DNA of 61,785 bases from assembly GCF_000467185.1 (NCBI RefSeq), contig NZ_BATM01000016.1, positions 1 through 61,785 on the forward strand, read 5' to 3'. Position 1 is the stretch's first letter. Each line of letters starts with the position of its first letter. Shown in pieces: positions 37,442-46,312 of this stretch. This DNA comes from Vibrio ezurae NBRC 102218 (lineage in GTDB: Bacteria; Pseudomonadota; Gammaproteobacteria; Enterobacterales; Vibrionaceae). Made by a program: the position numbers and the translations under genes. The notes below the pieces were generated by a model. That model was not told the origin of the DNA, did no database searches, and worked only from the letters and a program-made list of their open reading frames with translations.

Positions 37442-38494
37442 ATGATGAGTAAAGCGTATCAATGGGCCTTGTATCTTGTACTTGGTTTAAGTGCAGTTTT
37501 TGCGGTGTTTTTGGTGGTGAGTGACAACGTTGCTCCATTTACCACCCAAGCTCAATTGCATATCCCAACCAGTCGCATTGCGGCAGAAGTATCTGCTCCC
37601 GTGATTGAATTAGCGGTTGAGAACGGACAGAAAGTGAAGAAAGGGGATTTACTGGTTCGTTTAGATTCAGCTCGTTACCAACTTGCGTTGACACAGGCTC
37701 AAGCCAATTTAGTAGAGGCTGAACAAAACTATCAAGCCAATAAACAGCATCTAAACAGTGCATTAGCTGCGCTTCGTCAGCGTCAGCAAGAGGCGAGCAA
37801 TGCACAGCGTAAAATAAAGCGTAATGATCGTTTAATTGCTCGCAAGCTAATCAGTCAAGAAGCCTATGACGATAGTCATGCCAGTTTAGTCGTGCATCAA
37901 CAAGCGGTTGAATCGGCGCGCGCACAAGTGGCGCAAATTAAGGCTGAGTTGGTACAAAGTAGTGACAACGGAGCATTGGCCGTTGCTCGCGCTCGTGTTG
38001 AATTAGCAAAGTTAGATCTTAAAAAGACCACGATCTTAGCGCCAGTAGATGGCGTGATCAGTAACTTGAATTTAAATTCGGGGACGTATGTGAACGCAGG
38101 GACCCCAGTGTTGTTCTTAGTGGACAGAAATCACGCGTGGGTAAATGCCGACTTTAATGAAAAAGGTTTAGCAAAATTAACCAAAGGTACAGATGTACGT
38201 TTAGTGTTTGATGCTCTACCTGGTGAGGTTCATAGAGGTGAAATTCAAGGTAAGGAACTTGCAATACATGATGCAAGCAGTGACAACAACGGATTAGCGC
38301 GTGTAGTCAATGACGATCACTGGATTCGCGATCAACAAAAAGTGCGTACTCAAGTTTCTCTCACTGATTTAGACAGTTCGGCACTGTTCTCTGGTTCAAA
38401 AGTGAGTGTGATGGTGGTTTCTAACACATCAACTTGGGATTGCCTAGGCAGCACTTGGATGGGATTTTTAGCTCATCTGCGATACCTAGTGTAA
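37442..38494 (+). CDS. HlyD-family membrane-fusion/efflux periplasmic adaptor
   Basis: A 350-residue adaptor of the EmrA/AaeA type. One N-terminal membrane segment (about 8-27) is followed by a lipoyl half (VSAPVIELAVENGQKVKKGDLLVRLD), a coiled-coil hairpin (about 85-180), the second lipoyl half (ILAPVDGVISNLNLNSGTYVNAGTPVLFLVD) and a beta barrel. It bridges an inner-membrane pump to an outer-membrane channel. Its partner is the next gene, 29 bases downstream. Confidence 0.9.
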   Translation: MMSKAYQWALYLVLGLSAVFAVFLVVSDNVAPFTTQAQLHIPTSRIAAEVSAPVIELAVENGQKVKKGDLLVRLDSARYQLALTQAQANLVEAEQNYQANKQHLNSALAALRQRQQEASNAQRKIKRNDRLIARKLISQEAYDDSHASLVVHQQAVESARAQVAQIKAELVQSSDNGALAVARARVELAKLDLKKTTILAPVDGVISNLNLNSGTYVNAGTPVLFLVDRNHAWVNADFNEKGLAKLTKGTDVRLVFDALPGEVHRGEIQGKELAIHDASSDNNGLARVVNDDHWIRDQQKVRTQVSLTDLDSSALFSGSKVSVMVVSNTSTWDCLGSTWMGFLAHLRYLV

Positions 38495-38523
38495 GACAAC
38501 GAACCTAAGATCGGGGGGCTGAA

Positions 38524-39537
38524 ATGAGTAATATTATACGTGGTGATATTAAGTGGTCTGAAGTGATATGGATGGTTTCCATTGTGTCACTAGGAATGCT
38601 TTTGCAATTGTGGCTACAACTGGATATAGCGGCTTATCTGGCGTTATATCCGGTCATGGCGGCAACCAAACTTAACGATTATTCTATGCAAGGGATATTA
38701 AAAGCATTCTTGCCCATCTTACTCGTAGCATGTGTGGCGTTGTTGGTGGATCAACTGTTTGGCTCACATCCGTTTGTGGTTTGGGGAATCAGTTTGTGGG
38801 TGTTTGATTGCGCAAGACGCTGGGCCGATACTCCTGCTAAATTGGGGCAAATTTATATACCGCTATTAAACTGGTTTTTAGTGATTGTGTTTGCTCAGCA
38901 CGCTCCGATACCTATGACACACTGGGTGCGCGATATTGCTGTTAGCATGGTGACCACCATAGCGGTGGTGCGTTTTGTCATGCTCTTTATGTCACCGCCA
39001 AAAGCGAGTTCACCACCGCCTATGCAGGCAAGAAAAGTGACCTATCAGCAGCGTCTTATCTATGTTGTTATGTTGGGATTAGGTTTAGCATTTTTAATGA
39101 TGGTGAACTTAATTGCTGCCACATTTTGTATGATGCCAGTGATTATTGCCGCAGCCCAAAGCGAAAAAGCCATTTATCAAATGATCGTAAAAACCTGTTT
39201 GCATGCCCACGTTGGTGGATGTGCTTTGGCGATGGTATTTGTGGCGCTATTAGCTGGGGAGCACGTTCATAACCTTGTCTATATCATAGGTTTGACACTG
39301 CTAGTGCTGTTGATTGCTGTATGGATTAGCGGCAGTAGAGCAGGGGTTAAAGCGTTACATACTGAAGCTATGTTGGGAACTATGTTACCCTTACAACTTT
39401 ATGTATCAGCGACGGATTTAGGTTTGCAAGACACCTATTTTCGAGGTGAATTAATGCTGATGGTGTTGGCATTGTTAGTCGTCAGCCAAGGAATTATATA
39501 TGGAAAATCAAACAGCCTTGTCAATCACGGGCATTGA
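38524..39537 (+). CDS. DUF2955 membrane protein, FUSC-like exporter
   Basis: A 337-residue inner-membrane protein with about ten hydrophobic segments, of the DUF2955 family, related to fusaric-acid-resistance/AaeB-type transporters. Together with the HlyD adaptor it probably exports a small aromatic or drug-like compound. Its 3' end overlaps the marR start by 38 bases, so the three genes form one operon. Confidence 0.85.
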   Translation: MSNIIRGDIKWSEVIWMVSIVSLGMLLQLWLQLDIAAYLALYPVMAATKLNDYSMQGILKAFLPILLVACVALLVDQLFGSHPFVVWGISLWVFDCARRWADTPAKLGQIYIPLLNWFLVIVFAQHAPIPMTHWVRDIAVSMVTTIAVVRFVMLFMSPPKASSPPPMQARKVTYQQRLIYVVMLGLGLAFLMMVNLIAATFCMMPVIIAAAQSEKAIYQMIVKTCLHAHVGGCALAMVFVALLAGEHVHNLVYIIGLTLLVLLIAVWISGSRAGVKALHTEAMLGTMLPLQLYVSATDLGLQDTYFRGELMLMVLALLVVSQGIIYGKSNSLVNHGH

Positions 39538-39967
39538 TAATTTAGATTCAAACCCTTTGTTTTTAATGGGGTTTGCTTACAAACAGTTTCGGTCAAAAAT
39601 TGCGATTGAGCTCTCTAGTGCGTCGCATATTTCGCTGGAAATGTATGGGGCGCTTAAAGTATTGAGCACCAATGGCATGCTTACACAGCAAGAGCTATCT
39701 GATTTGTTGTTACGCCACCGTTCGGTGACAAAACGTTTAGTGGATAATGCTATAAAACTTGAGTTAGTCGTGGCCAGCAAAAGCGACACAAACAAAAAAG
39801 TGAAACTATTGGCTCTGACGCCACTTGGGCAACAAACGGTCGTTGAATGTGCGCCAATTGTGGATAGCGTTTCGGCGCAGTTTCAACAAAGTCTTACCGC
39901 GCAAGAGTCTAAGCAATTGACCGACTTACTGGCAAAGTTAGTGAAAACGGACGAATTTGTGGATTAA
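39500..39967 (+). CDS. MarR-family transcriptional regulator
   Basis: A 155-residue winged-helix regulator. The MarR core is LSSASHISLEMYGALKVLSTNGMLTQQELSDLLLRHRSVTKRLVDNAIKLELV, followed by the wing SDTNKKVKLLALTPLGQQ. AAGGA lies seven bases before its ATG, inside the DUF2955 gene. It is the third gene of the efflux operon, which suggests autoregulation through the paired operators at 37381-37439. Confidence 0.88.
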   Translation: MENQTALSITGIDNLDSNPLFLMGFAYKQFRSKIAIELSSASHISLEMYGALKVLSTNGMLTQQELSDLLLRHRSVTKRLVDNAIKLELVVASKSDTNKKVKLLALTPLGQQTVVECAPIVDSVSAQFQQSLTAQESKQLTDLLAKLVKTDEFVD

Positions 39968-40122
39968 TCGTCCGTTATGAAAGCGCTCGTTTTTAAAGTG
40001 CCCAAAGCTGGGTAAGCATCAATGATGTATTGTGCGGAGTAGAGCTCTGCCTAATGTGATTTTGCAGTGAGATGTCGACATGTTCTCTGCCTTTTCTAGC
40101 ACAATGGTACTAGATAAACCGA

Positions 40123-40731
40123 TTATTTTATCTGGTAGGCCGCCACAAACTGCTGCACGGCGCAGTTAATGACAATGCGCTGCGTAGCGGCATCTGGTGG
40201 GGGGGTATGTGCCATTAATTGCGGCCAAAAAATGATTGATTTTAAACTGGCAATAAACTGCTCTGAAGCAATAGCAGGATGCTCCACTTTTAATTGCTTA
40301 GCGTTAATGCCTTGCTCTATCCATTGTGTCATTCCGTTGGCGCTTTCAAGAGATTCAAGCTTCTCCATCAATACCTTCGCCAGTGCTTTTGAACCCATAC
40401 ATTCGCGCATAACCATGCGAGTTAGAGCGATAAAGGGGGATGAGCACAGTAGTTTGACTTCTTTTTCTGCAATGCTAGTTAATTGCTCGGTGAGTGATTG
40501 AGTTTGCTCAAAGGCAATATCACTGAGCACTGTAATGCTGGATAATAGTCGCTCAACGATGACAGAAAATAGGCTTTCTTTGGTTGGGTAATATTTGTAA
40601 AGGGTACGTTTTGATACGGCTGCTTTTTTTGCAATCGCTTCCATACTTGCTTGATCTAACCCTTTTTCAGAAAAAATTTCGATAGCGGCACAGATAATAT
40701 TTTCTTGTTTAATTTCAGCAAGTTTAGCCAT
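40123..40731 (-). CDS. TetR-family transcriptional regulator
   Basis: A 202-residue repressor. The N-terminal HTH is IICAAIEIFSEKGLDQASMEAIAKKAAVSKRTLYKYYPTKESLF. The C-terminal ligand domain resembles the TetR_C AefR-like type, with FIALTRMVMREC. It is divergent from the metallo-hydrolase gene, with an exceptional palindrome between them. Confidence 0.9.
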   Translation of the reverse strand: MAKLAEIKQENIICAAIEIFSEKGLDQASMEAIAKKAAVSKRTLYKYYPTKESLFSVIVERLLSSITVLSDIAFEQTQSLTEQLTSIAEKEVKLLCSSPFIALTRMVMRECMGSKALAKVLMEKLESLESANGMTQWIEQGINAKQLKVEHPAIASEQFIASLKSIIFWPQLMAHTPPPDAATQRIVINCAVQQFVAAYQIK

Positions 40732-40756
40732 AACAACGGCTCCTTTTAGAGAAAGC

Positions 40757-40798
40757 GAAAGCAGAAAAGTAAACGTTGCTGTTTACTTTTCTGCTTTC
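40757..40798. promoter_or_regulatory. TetR operator: perfect palindrome with 18-bp arms
   Basis: GAAAGCAGAAAAGTAAAC (40757-40774) is repeated exactly in inverted form at 40781-40798 around GTTGCT. A third half-site, GTTTACTTTT, lies at 40826-40835. The position between tetR and the metallo-hydrolase gene suggests one operator controlling both directions. Confidence 0.75.
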
Positions 40799-40847
40799 AA
40801 GAGTATGCTTAAAGTATACACCACTGTTTACTTTTAAGGCTAGCTTA

Positions 40848-42011
40848 ATGAATTCACAATTAACTTCATCATTAAATACCATTATTAAAAGCATTCGATT
40901 GACGCTAGATGATAAGCGAGCACAACGCATACAAAGTGAACAAATACGTCAAACCCGCATCGAACATTCGCCGCAATTTATAAATGGCAGAGTAAAATCG
41001 AACATACCTTCAGTGGAAACAGACGATAGTTTCTTCGGTTTATTGTGGAAGTTTTTCAGCACTCGCAGTCAATATAAACCGAAGCATGCTTTGCCATATC
41101 AGGCCGTAGACACCAATAAATTGCAAAGCCGAAGCCAAGCATTACGCGTGACATGGTTAGGGCATTCGTCGCTGTTTATTGAAGTGGACAAGCAGCGGAT
41201 CTTAATCGATCCCGTGTTTGAATACGCAGCACCGCGTTTTTCCTCTCGACTTTTTAAGCGCAATGTTGCAGCGCCTGCTAGCAAAGAGGCATTGCCACTG
41301 CCGGATGTGATTTTGATTTCTCATAATCACTATGATCATTTGGAAGAGTCAACAGCCAGATATTACGCGAGTAAAAACGTGATGTTTTATGTGCCACTTG
41401 GAGTGGGACGTTATCTAGAAAAGTGGGGGATTAATCCTGACAGTATCCAAGAATTTGATTGGTGGGAAAATCAGATATTAAATGGCGTGCAGATAACGGC
41501 CACACCTGCAAATCATAACTCGGCAAGAGGCTTATTTGATGGCAATAAAACCTTATGGGCGTCTTGGGTTATTAAAGCAGAGTCAGGCAGTGTATTTTAC
41601 AGTGGTGATACTGCTTATGGTGCGCACTTCAAAGCCATTGGCGACAAGTTAGGCCCATTTGACCTGACATTTATGGAAGTTGCCGCAAACGTAAAAGGTG
41701 GCAAGCGTTTCCCCGTAGAGGCGTGGGGGCACATGCAAGCCTCACATACCATGCAGGCCCATTTAGATGTGCAAGGCGATAAACTTTTCCCTGTGCATTG
41801 GTCTACTTATGAGTTGTTTATGCACCAATGGGACGAGCCTGTGAACGATCTTATCGGTGAAGCGCAAAAGACCAGTATTGAATTAGTGACTCCTTTTATT
41901 GGTCAATCTGTTGATCTTTCACAACCGATTTCCACCCACTATTGGTGGCAAGAAAGCAGTAAAGTCCAAAATGAGATAGATGATTCATTATGTTTGATCA
42001 AAGCGCGTTGA
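40848..42011 (+). CDS. MBL-fold metallo-hydrolase, NAPE-PLD-like
   Basis: A 387-residue metallo-beta-lactamase-fold hydrolase. It has VTWLGHSSLFIEVD, ISHNHYDHLE (HxHxDH), TPANHNSARG, SGDTAYG and VHWSTYELF, the order seen in the NAPE-PLD/UlaG-like branch. The ATG at 40848, with AAGG upstream, is preferred; the frame extends to 40776, which lies in the operator. The substrate may be a phospholipid or phosphodiester. It is probably controlled by the divergent TetR protein. Confidence 0.85.
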   Translation: MNSQLTSSLNTIIKSIRLTLDDKRAQRIQSEQIRQTRIEHSPQFINGRVKSNIPSVETDDSFFGLLWKFFSTRSQYKPKHALPYQAVDTNKLQSRSQALRVTWLGHSSLFIEVDKQRILIDPVFEYAAPRFSSRLFKRNVAAPASKEALPLPDVILISHNHYDHLEESTARYYASKNVMFYVPLGVGRYLEKWGINPDSIQEFDWWENQILNGVQITATPANHNSARGLFDGNKTLWASWVIKAESGSVFYSGDTAYGAHFKAIGDKLGPFDLTFMEVAANVKGGKRFPVEAWGHMQASHTMQAHLDVQGDKLFPVHWSTYELFMHQWDEPVNDLIGEAQKTSIELVTPFIGQSVDLSQPISTHYWWQESSKVQNEIDDSLCLIKAR

Positions 42012-42092
42012 TGAAAAAGAGCCTTTATTGTTAGACCTGATCAAAAGTGAGGATTATGCTAGCGTATTCGCTTTAGCTTTTAGGACGGTTTC

Positions 42093-42773
42093 ATGTCTCA
42101 AATTTATCAAATGGATGCCGTAGAGTGGTTGAAGACTTTGCCAGATGCCAGCGTCGATCTTTTTATCACCGATCCACCTTATGAGTCTTTGGAAAAACAT
42201 CGGAAAATTGGCACCACAACACGGCTGAAAGAAAGCAAATCGTCCAGTAATCAGTGGTTTGGTATTTTTCCGAATACGCGTTTTGCAGAGTTGTTTACGC
42301 AAATCTATCGGGTCTTAAAGAAAAACTCGCATTTCTATCTGTTCTGCGACCAAGAAACCATGTTTATCGTAAAACCCATCGCAGAACAATTAGGCTTTAA
42401 ATTTTGGAAGCCTATTGTGTGGGATAAATGCGCCATTGGCATGGGTTATCACTATCGCGCACGCTATGAATTCATTCTGTTTTTCGAAAAAGGAAAACGA
42501 AAACTTAACGATTTAAGTATTCCTGATGTATTGCAATACAAACGTGTATGGAGAGGCTATCCCACCGAAAAACCGGTCGAATTATTAGAAGTGCTGATCA
42601 AACAAAGCTCATCAGAAAACGAAGTCGTTGCAGATGCTTTTTTTGGTTCTGGCGCAACGTTAATTGCGGCTGCCAATCTTTCTAGACAATATTTGGGGTG
42701 CGATATTTCCGATTCAGCCCATCAGCACTTTAATGAGCGAGGGTTAAGCGCAGAGAGTGATACCGGTTCTTGA
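42093..42773 (+). CDS. Solitary DNA methyltransferase (beta-class N4/N6)
   Basis: A 226-residue DNA methyltransferase. Motif IV (ITDPPYESLEK) comes first and motif I (ADAFFGSGATLIAAANLSRQYLGCDIS) last, the beta-class order of adenine-N6 or cytosine-N4 enzymes. RVWRGYPTEKPVELLEVLIKQSS is the usual region before motif I. No restriction endonuclease gene is beside it. It could be an orphan regulator-type or phage-derived methylase; recognition site unknown. Confidence 0.88.
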   Translation: MSQIYQMDAVEWLKTLPDASVDLFITDPPYESLEKHRKIGTTTRLKESKSSSNQWFGIFPNTRFAELFTQIYRVLKKNSHFYLFCDQETMFIVKPIAEQLGFKFWKPIVWDKCAIGMGYHYRARYEFILFFEKGKRKLNDLSIPDVLQYKRVWRGYPTEKPVELLEVLIKQSSSENEVVADAFFGSGATLIAAANLSRQYLGCDISDSAHQHFNERGLSAESDTGS

Positions 42774-42907
42774 TATTTACGGTGTTTCAAGGCTAACTGT
42801 GAAGCCCGCTTGCCAGTTAGCGATGTGAGTGGTTAAACTCCAGTAGACTGTATTGTATGAAAATAGCTGCCAATAAGGGCAGTTGAGTAAAGGTTCAAAG
42901 GAAGACG

Positions 42908-43339
42908 ATGTCAGATTATCCAGAAGAAACTAGCCGTAGATTTATTGCCATTTTAAATAAGAAAATGGATTTGGGACGAAGCCTAAATGTACTGGGTCAT
43001 ATCAGTGTTGGGTTATCAAATAGCTTAGAAGCCAGTGAGACAGCCTATGTCGATTACACTGATAAAGATGGCAACATTCACCCCAACTTATCTCATTTCC
43101 CATTTATTGTCCTTAAAGCAGACAACTCGAATAAAATTCGAAAAGTAAGAGAAGAAGCGCTGGCAAGAGGCGTTAAGTTTGTTGATTTTACCAGTACGAT
43201 GATTGATGGTGGTTCCGAGGTGCAGCAGCAAGTGACCAATGAAACCGCAGAAGCGGATTTAGAGTATTTAGGCATTTCATTATTTGGTGATACCGAACAA
43301 CTTCGTGAATTCACTAAGAAATACAGCTTATACAAATAG
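42908..43339 (+). CDS. DUF2000 domain-containing protein
   Basis: A 143-residue cytosolic protein of the DUF2000 family, whose fold resembles peptidyl-tRNA hydrolase 2. The N-terminal RRFIAILNKKMDLGRSLNVLGHISVGL and the C-terminal VQQQVTNETAEADLEYLGISLFG blocks are typical. AAAGGAAGACG precedes the ATG. The function is unknown. Confidence 0.82.
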   Translation: MSDYPEETSRRFIAILNKKMDLGRSLNVLGHISVGLSNSLEASETAYVDYTDKDGNIHPNLSHFPFIVLKADNSNKIRKVREEALARGVKFVDFTSTMIDGGSEVQQQVTNETAEADLEYLGISLFGDTEQLREFTKKYSLYK

Positions 43340-43348
43340 CAAAATGAC

Positions 43349-43374
43349 AGGATCAGATATTCATGTCTGATCCT
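43349..43374. terminator. Hairpin between convergent genes
   Basis: AGGATCAGA and TCTGATCCT form a 9-bp stem. It lacks a T-run, so termination is only likely by position. It touches the stop codon of the 43373-44455 gene. Confidence 0.45.
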
Positions 43375-44455
43375 AATCACCTAGTGTTTTGCGTTGCCTA
43401 TTTTTTGACGTCATGACAAGAAGGCATACAATCAATACAACTTGCAGTAGGACATCAGCAGTCGATACAGTAAAGCCTAACGAGGTACTGCCCTTAGAGA
43501 ACTGATAGAGACCCAATCCGCTATACATCACAATGATACTTTTTGCCAATGCACCTTGCTGCGCGTCTCCCCAATCACCCGCTTTACTCCATTTCAATAG
43601 TAACAACATACCGCCACAGTAACTGGCTAGCATAGACAGTGGAACGAGTTGCTGAGTCATACCGAAGGTGATCTTTAAGTAATGCTGACCAAAGAAAATC
43701 AGGCCAAAGGTGAAGGTGGTTAAAAATACGGTACGGTGACTGGGCGCCAACACTGGAGTCGCTGTTTTTGTTCCGGTTGCGTTAGTTTTGGGGTAAATAG
43801 ACACAATCAGCAGCAATAAAATGAGAAGGCATATCAGTAATGTTTGTATATGGGTATTTCGATAGGGGAACGCAGCCTGAGTCCCCATGTGTATTGATGC
43901 TGCTGCGATAGCAAACACCACACCACAGAAGAACAGTGCTGGTTTTCCTAGCCAAGGTGTGTTTCGCAAAGAGTGACCAATATTCAATTCAGTGATTAAA
44001 ATTGGAACGCAAATACTCCCTAAACTGTGCAAACCCAAAGCATAAACAACCCAAAAAAACGATGTGCCTAGCCAATCTAAATAAGCAAAAGAGAGCAAAC
44101 CCGCATGATAATAGTTTGGGTTAAAGAATGAGGAGGTAATGATGCCTTCTTCAAGTAACCCAAATGCGAGTGATAAACAAAAGATACCCCGCCACCCAAG
44201 GTGATACCGTCTTGAGAACTCTCGAATGAGTAATGCACCCACGCCATAAAAGGGCAACAAAAAGACCAAAGATTGAAGTTGTGAAAATGACCATATACCC
44301 AGCAAATACTCTGCGATAAGAGGGCTTAAAATACACAATGTGTATGCGGCGATCTTATGGCGACGTTCACTTGTACTCATGCTGGACATAGCGTCTGGTA
44401 TTCTTCCGCGAATGGTTAACGATATCGTATAGTTAGGCTTAAAATAGAACCTCAT
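43373..44455 (-). CDS. Polytopic membrane protein of unknown function
   Basis: A protein of up to 360 residues with about ten hydrophobic segments. The N-terminus is uncertain: ATGs at 44455, 44389 and 44380 have no convincing ribosome-binding site. The version beginning MSSMSTSERRHKIAAYTLC (44389) gives a sensible short cytosolic start. SFFWVVYALGLHSLGSICVPILITE is a distinctive block. I recognise no transporter signature. Confidence 0.7.
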   Translation of the reverse strand: MRFYFKPNYTISLTIRGRIPDAMSSMSTSERRHKIAAYTLCILSPLIAEYLLGIWSFSQLQSLVFLLPFYGVGALLIREFSRRYHLGWRGIFCLSLAFGLLEEGIITSSFFNPNYYHAGLLSFAYLDWLGTSFFWVVYALGLHSLGSICVPILITELNIGHSLRNTPWLGKPALFFCGVVFAIAAASIHMGTQAAFPYRNTHIQTLLICLLILLLLIVSIYPKTNATGTKTATPVLAPSHRTVFLTTFTFGLIFFGQHYLKITFGMTQQLVPLSMLASYCGGMLLLLKWSKAGDWGDAQQGALAKSIIVMYSGLGLYQFSKGSTSLGFTVSTADVLLQVVLIVCLLVMTSKNRQRKTLGD

Positions 44456-44522
44456 ATTATTTGATGTTTACAAGGCTTATTCAGTGGCATAATAACCTGT
44501 CTATAGATTTTAAGGAATAACA

Positions 44523-44984
44523 ATGAGTGAGCAAAACACCGCCGAATTGACATTTAGCGCCTTTCAAAAAGCATTGAATACCAACCGCATTGACGTTGCA
44601 AAAGGTGAACTGAATTCAGATATGCTCGTTTATTTAGATCAGCCTGAAGGTGAAACACGTTATACATACGCACTGATGGCGAGCGGGACACGAGTGAAAG
44701 CGATTTGCATTGCAACGGTAAAAGACGCGTCGGCAGAGAATCTTTGCTTGGACGTACAAATAGCAACGTTTCATAAATTCCGTCAGCAAGGGCATGCAAC
44801 TGCTGTGTTTGAAAAAGCATTAGATGAATTAAAAAATGGTCTATCACGCAATAATATTCATTCGTTTTCGATGACGTTCGCGGTTGATGGCGACAATATT
44901 GCAGGACATGCACTTTGTGAAAAATTATCGGATGAAGTTCAGGATACGGAAAGCGGTAAAACTTATCTTAAAAAGGTAAGTTAG
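44523..44984 (+). CDS. Putative GNAT-like protein
   Basis: A 153-residue protein. FHKFRQQGHATAVFEKALDEL resembles the acetyl-CoA-binding helix of GNAT enzymes, preceded by a strand (CLDVQIATF). The remainder is divergent, so the acetyltransferase call is tentative. TTTTAAGGAATAACA precedes the ATG. It is followed by the ASCH gene on the same strand and may be co-transcribed with it. Confidence 0.6.
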   Translation: MSEQNTAELTFSAFQKALNTNRIDVAKGELNSDMLVYLDQPEGETRYTYALMASGTRVKAICIATVKDASAENLCLDVQIATFHKFRQQGHATAVFEKALDELKNGLSRNNIHSFSMTFAVDGDNIAGHALCEKLSDEVQDTESGKTYLKKVS

Positions 44985-45034
44985 GGTCCTAGCCGTGCGT
45001 GAGTTTAATTAACGATTATCAGAGAAAAGAGCAC

Positions 45035-45499
45035 ATGGACGACCGATCACACGATTACCTTAACCAGTATCTCAACTCGTTATCTGAACTAGAACGCAAT
45101 CGATATCAATCATTTAGCTCTGACTATTTCTGTGCCGACGAAGAGAACGCGAATGCGTGTGCAGAGCTTATTCGTCGCGGTATAAAAACGGCGACTTGCA
45201 GTTTAGCCGCTTGGTATGAGTTTGATGATGAACCCATGCCAAGTGTTGGGCACCTACAAGTGGTGCTTGATTGGCAGCAGCAACCGATTTGTATTATTGA
45301 AATAGACTCTGTGGAAACCTGCCAATATAACCAAGTAAGCGCAGAATTTGCTTATGCAGAAGGAGAAGGCTCGCGTTCATTAGCCTCTTGGAAAGAAGCC
45401 CATTGGCGATTTTTTTGCAATGAATGTGCGGAGTTGAAGATTACACCTCAGGAAGACATGTTATTAGTTTTAGAACGTTTTCATGTGGTGTATCAATAG
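45035..45499 (+). CDS. ASCH-domain protein
   Basis: A protein of about 154 residues with an ASCH domain (PUA-like fold, RNA binding or modified-nucleoside hydrolysis). It has LIRRGIKTATCSLAAWYE, PMPSVGHLQVVLDWQ, and AYAEGEGSRSLASWKEAHWRFF, the last being the signature of the YqfB-like/ASCH group. I prefer ATG 45035; the frame opens at GTG 44999 without a Shine-Dalgarno. Confidence 0.82.
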   Translation: MDDRSHDYLNQYLNSLSELERNRYQSFSSDYFCADEENANACAELIRRGIKTATCSLAAWYEFDDEPMPSVGHLQVVLDWQQQPICIIEIDSVETCQYNQVSAEFAYAEGEGSRSLASWKEAHWRFFCNECAELKITPQEDMLLVLERFHVVYQ

Positions 45500-45571
45500 T
45501 TAGTTTGATTAAAATGAACAAGTTTTAAGCTGAAATATCCGCTTTAATACCAGTAGCAAGGACACCTGTTA

Positions 45572-46171
45572 ATGAAAACTACACAGATAGAGAAAGCGTA
45601 CGATCAGATAACGCACTTATGGGAGAGTGAGCAGTTTGACCGTTCTAATGGTATTGAGGCGCATAAAAAGGCCCTATCATTTATCGAACATCGCGGAAAA
45701 GCGTTGGATGTGGGGTGCGGGTGTACAGGGCGTTTTATTGACTTACTATTAGAGGAAGGTTTTACGCCTTGCGGTATAGATATATCGTCGAAAATGCTGC
45801 ATATTGCACGGAAAAGACACCCAAATGTAGAATTCATTCAAGCTGATATCTGTGAGATTGAACTGAATGAGCGATACGACTTTATTACGGCATGGGACAG
45901 TATTTGGCACATTCCTCTTTCAGAACAACGTCATGTATTGAGAAAAATAGTGGCGAGTTTAAACCAAGGTGGCTTGTTTATTTTTTCCTTTGGTGGCACG
46001 ACGGAAGAGGGGGATCACAGTAACAGCGTTATGGGGCCTGAAGTGTATTATTCCACCTTAGGGACAAACGGCTTTTTAGGTTTGTTTATTGAATTGGGCT
46101 GTGTGATTCGCCATTTGGAGTTTGATCAGTATCCGGAACTGCACACCTACCTCATTGTCGAAAAAACTTAA
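45572..46171 (+). CDS. Class I SAM-dependent methyltransferase
   Basis: A 199-residue methyltransferase. Motif I is ALDVGCGCTGRF, followed by PCGIDISSKML (acidic residue binding the ribose) and FIQADICEI. The AWDSIWHIPLSEQ block is near the active site. AAGGACACC precedes the ATG. The substrate is unknown. Confidence 0.88.
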   Translation: MKTTQIEKAYDQITHLWESEQFDRSNGIEAHKKALSFIEHRGKALDVGCGCTGRFIDLLLEEGFTPCGIDISSKMLHIARKRHPNVEFIQADICEIELNERYDFITAWDSIWHIPLSEQRHVLRKIVASLNQGGLFIFSFGGTTEEGDHSNSVMGPEVYYSTLGTNGFLGLFIELGCVIRHLEFDQYPELHTYLIVEKT

Positions 46172-46181
46172 TATTTATTTT

Positions 46182-46292
46182 AATACCCATCGTACTCAAT
46201 AACGGATCGTTCTAGCTTGTTGAAATACTCGACAACGGCGTGAGAGTTTTTGCTGTGCTATTTCTGATCACTGACTTAGTGTGATTGGTATC
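46182..46292 (+). repeat. MITE-like Vibrio intergenic repeat, short copy
   Basis: It opens with AATACCCATCGTACTCAATA and closes with ACTTAGTGTGATTGGTAT, which are inverted versions of one another with mismatches. The inner GTTCTAGCTTGTTGAAATA and ACGGCGTGAGAG blocks match the copy at 50152. At about 111 bases it is an internal-deletion derivative. It ends 20 bases before the glutathione S-transferase start. Confidence 0.75.
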
Positions 46293-46312
46293 ATTCCATC
46301 AAGGAGGATCGA

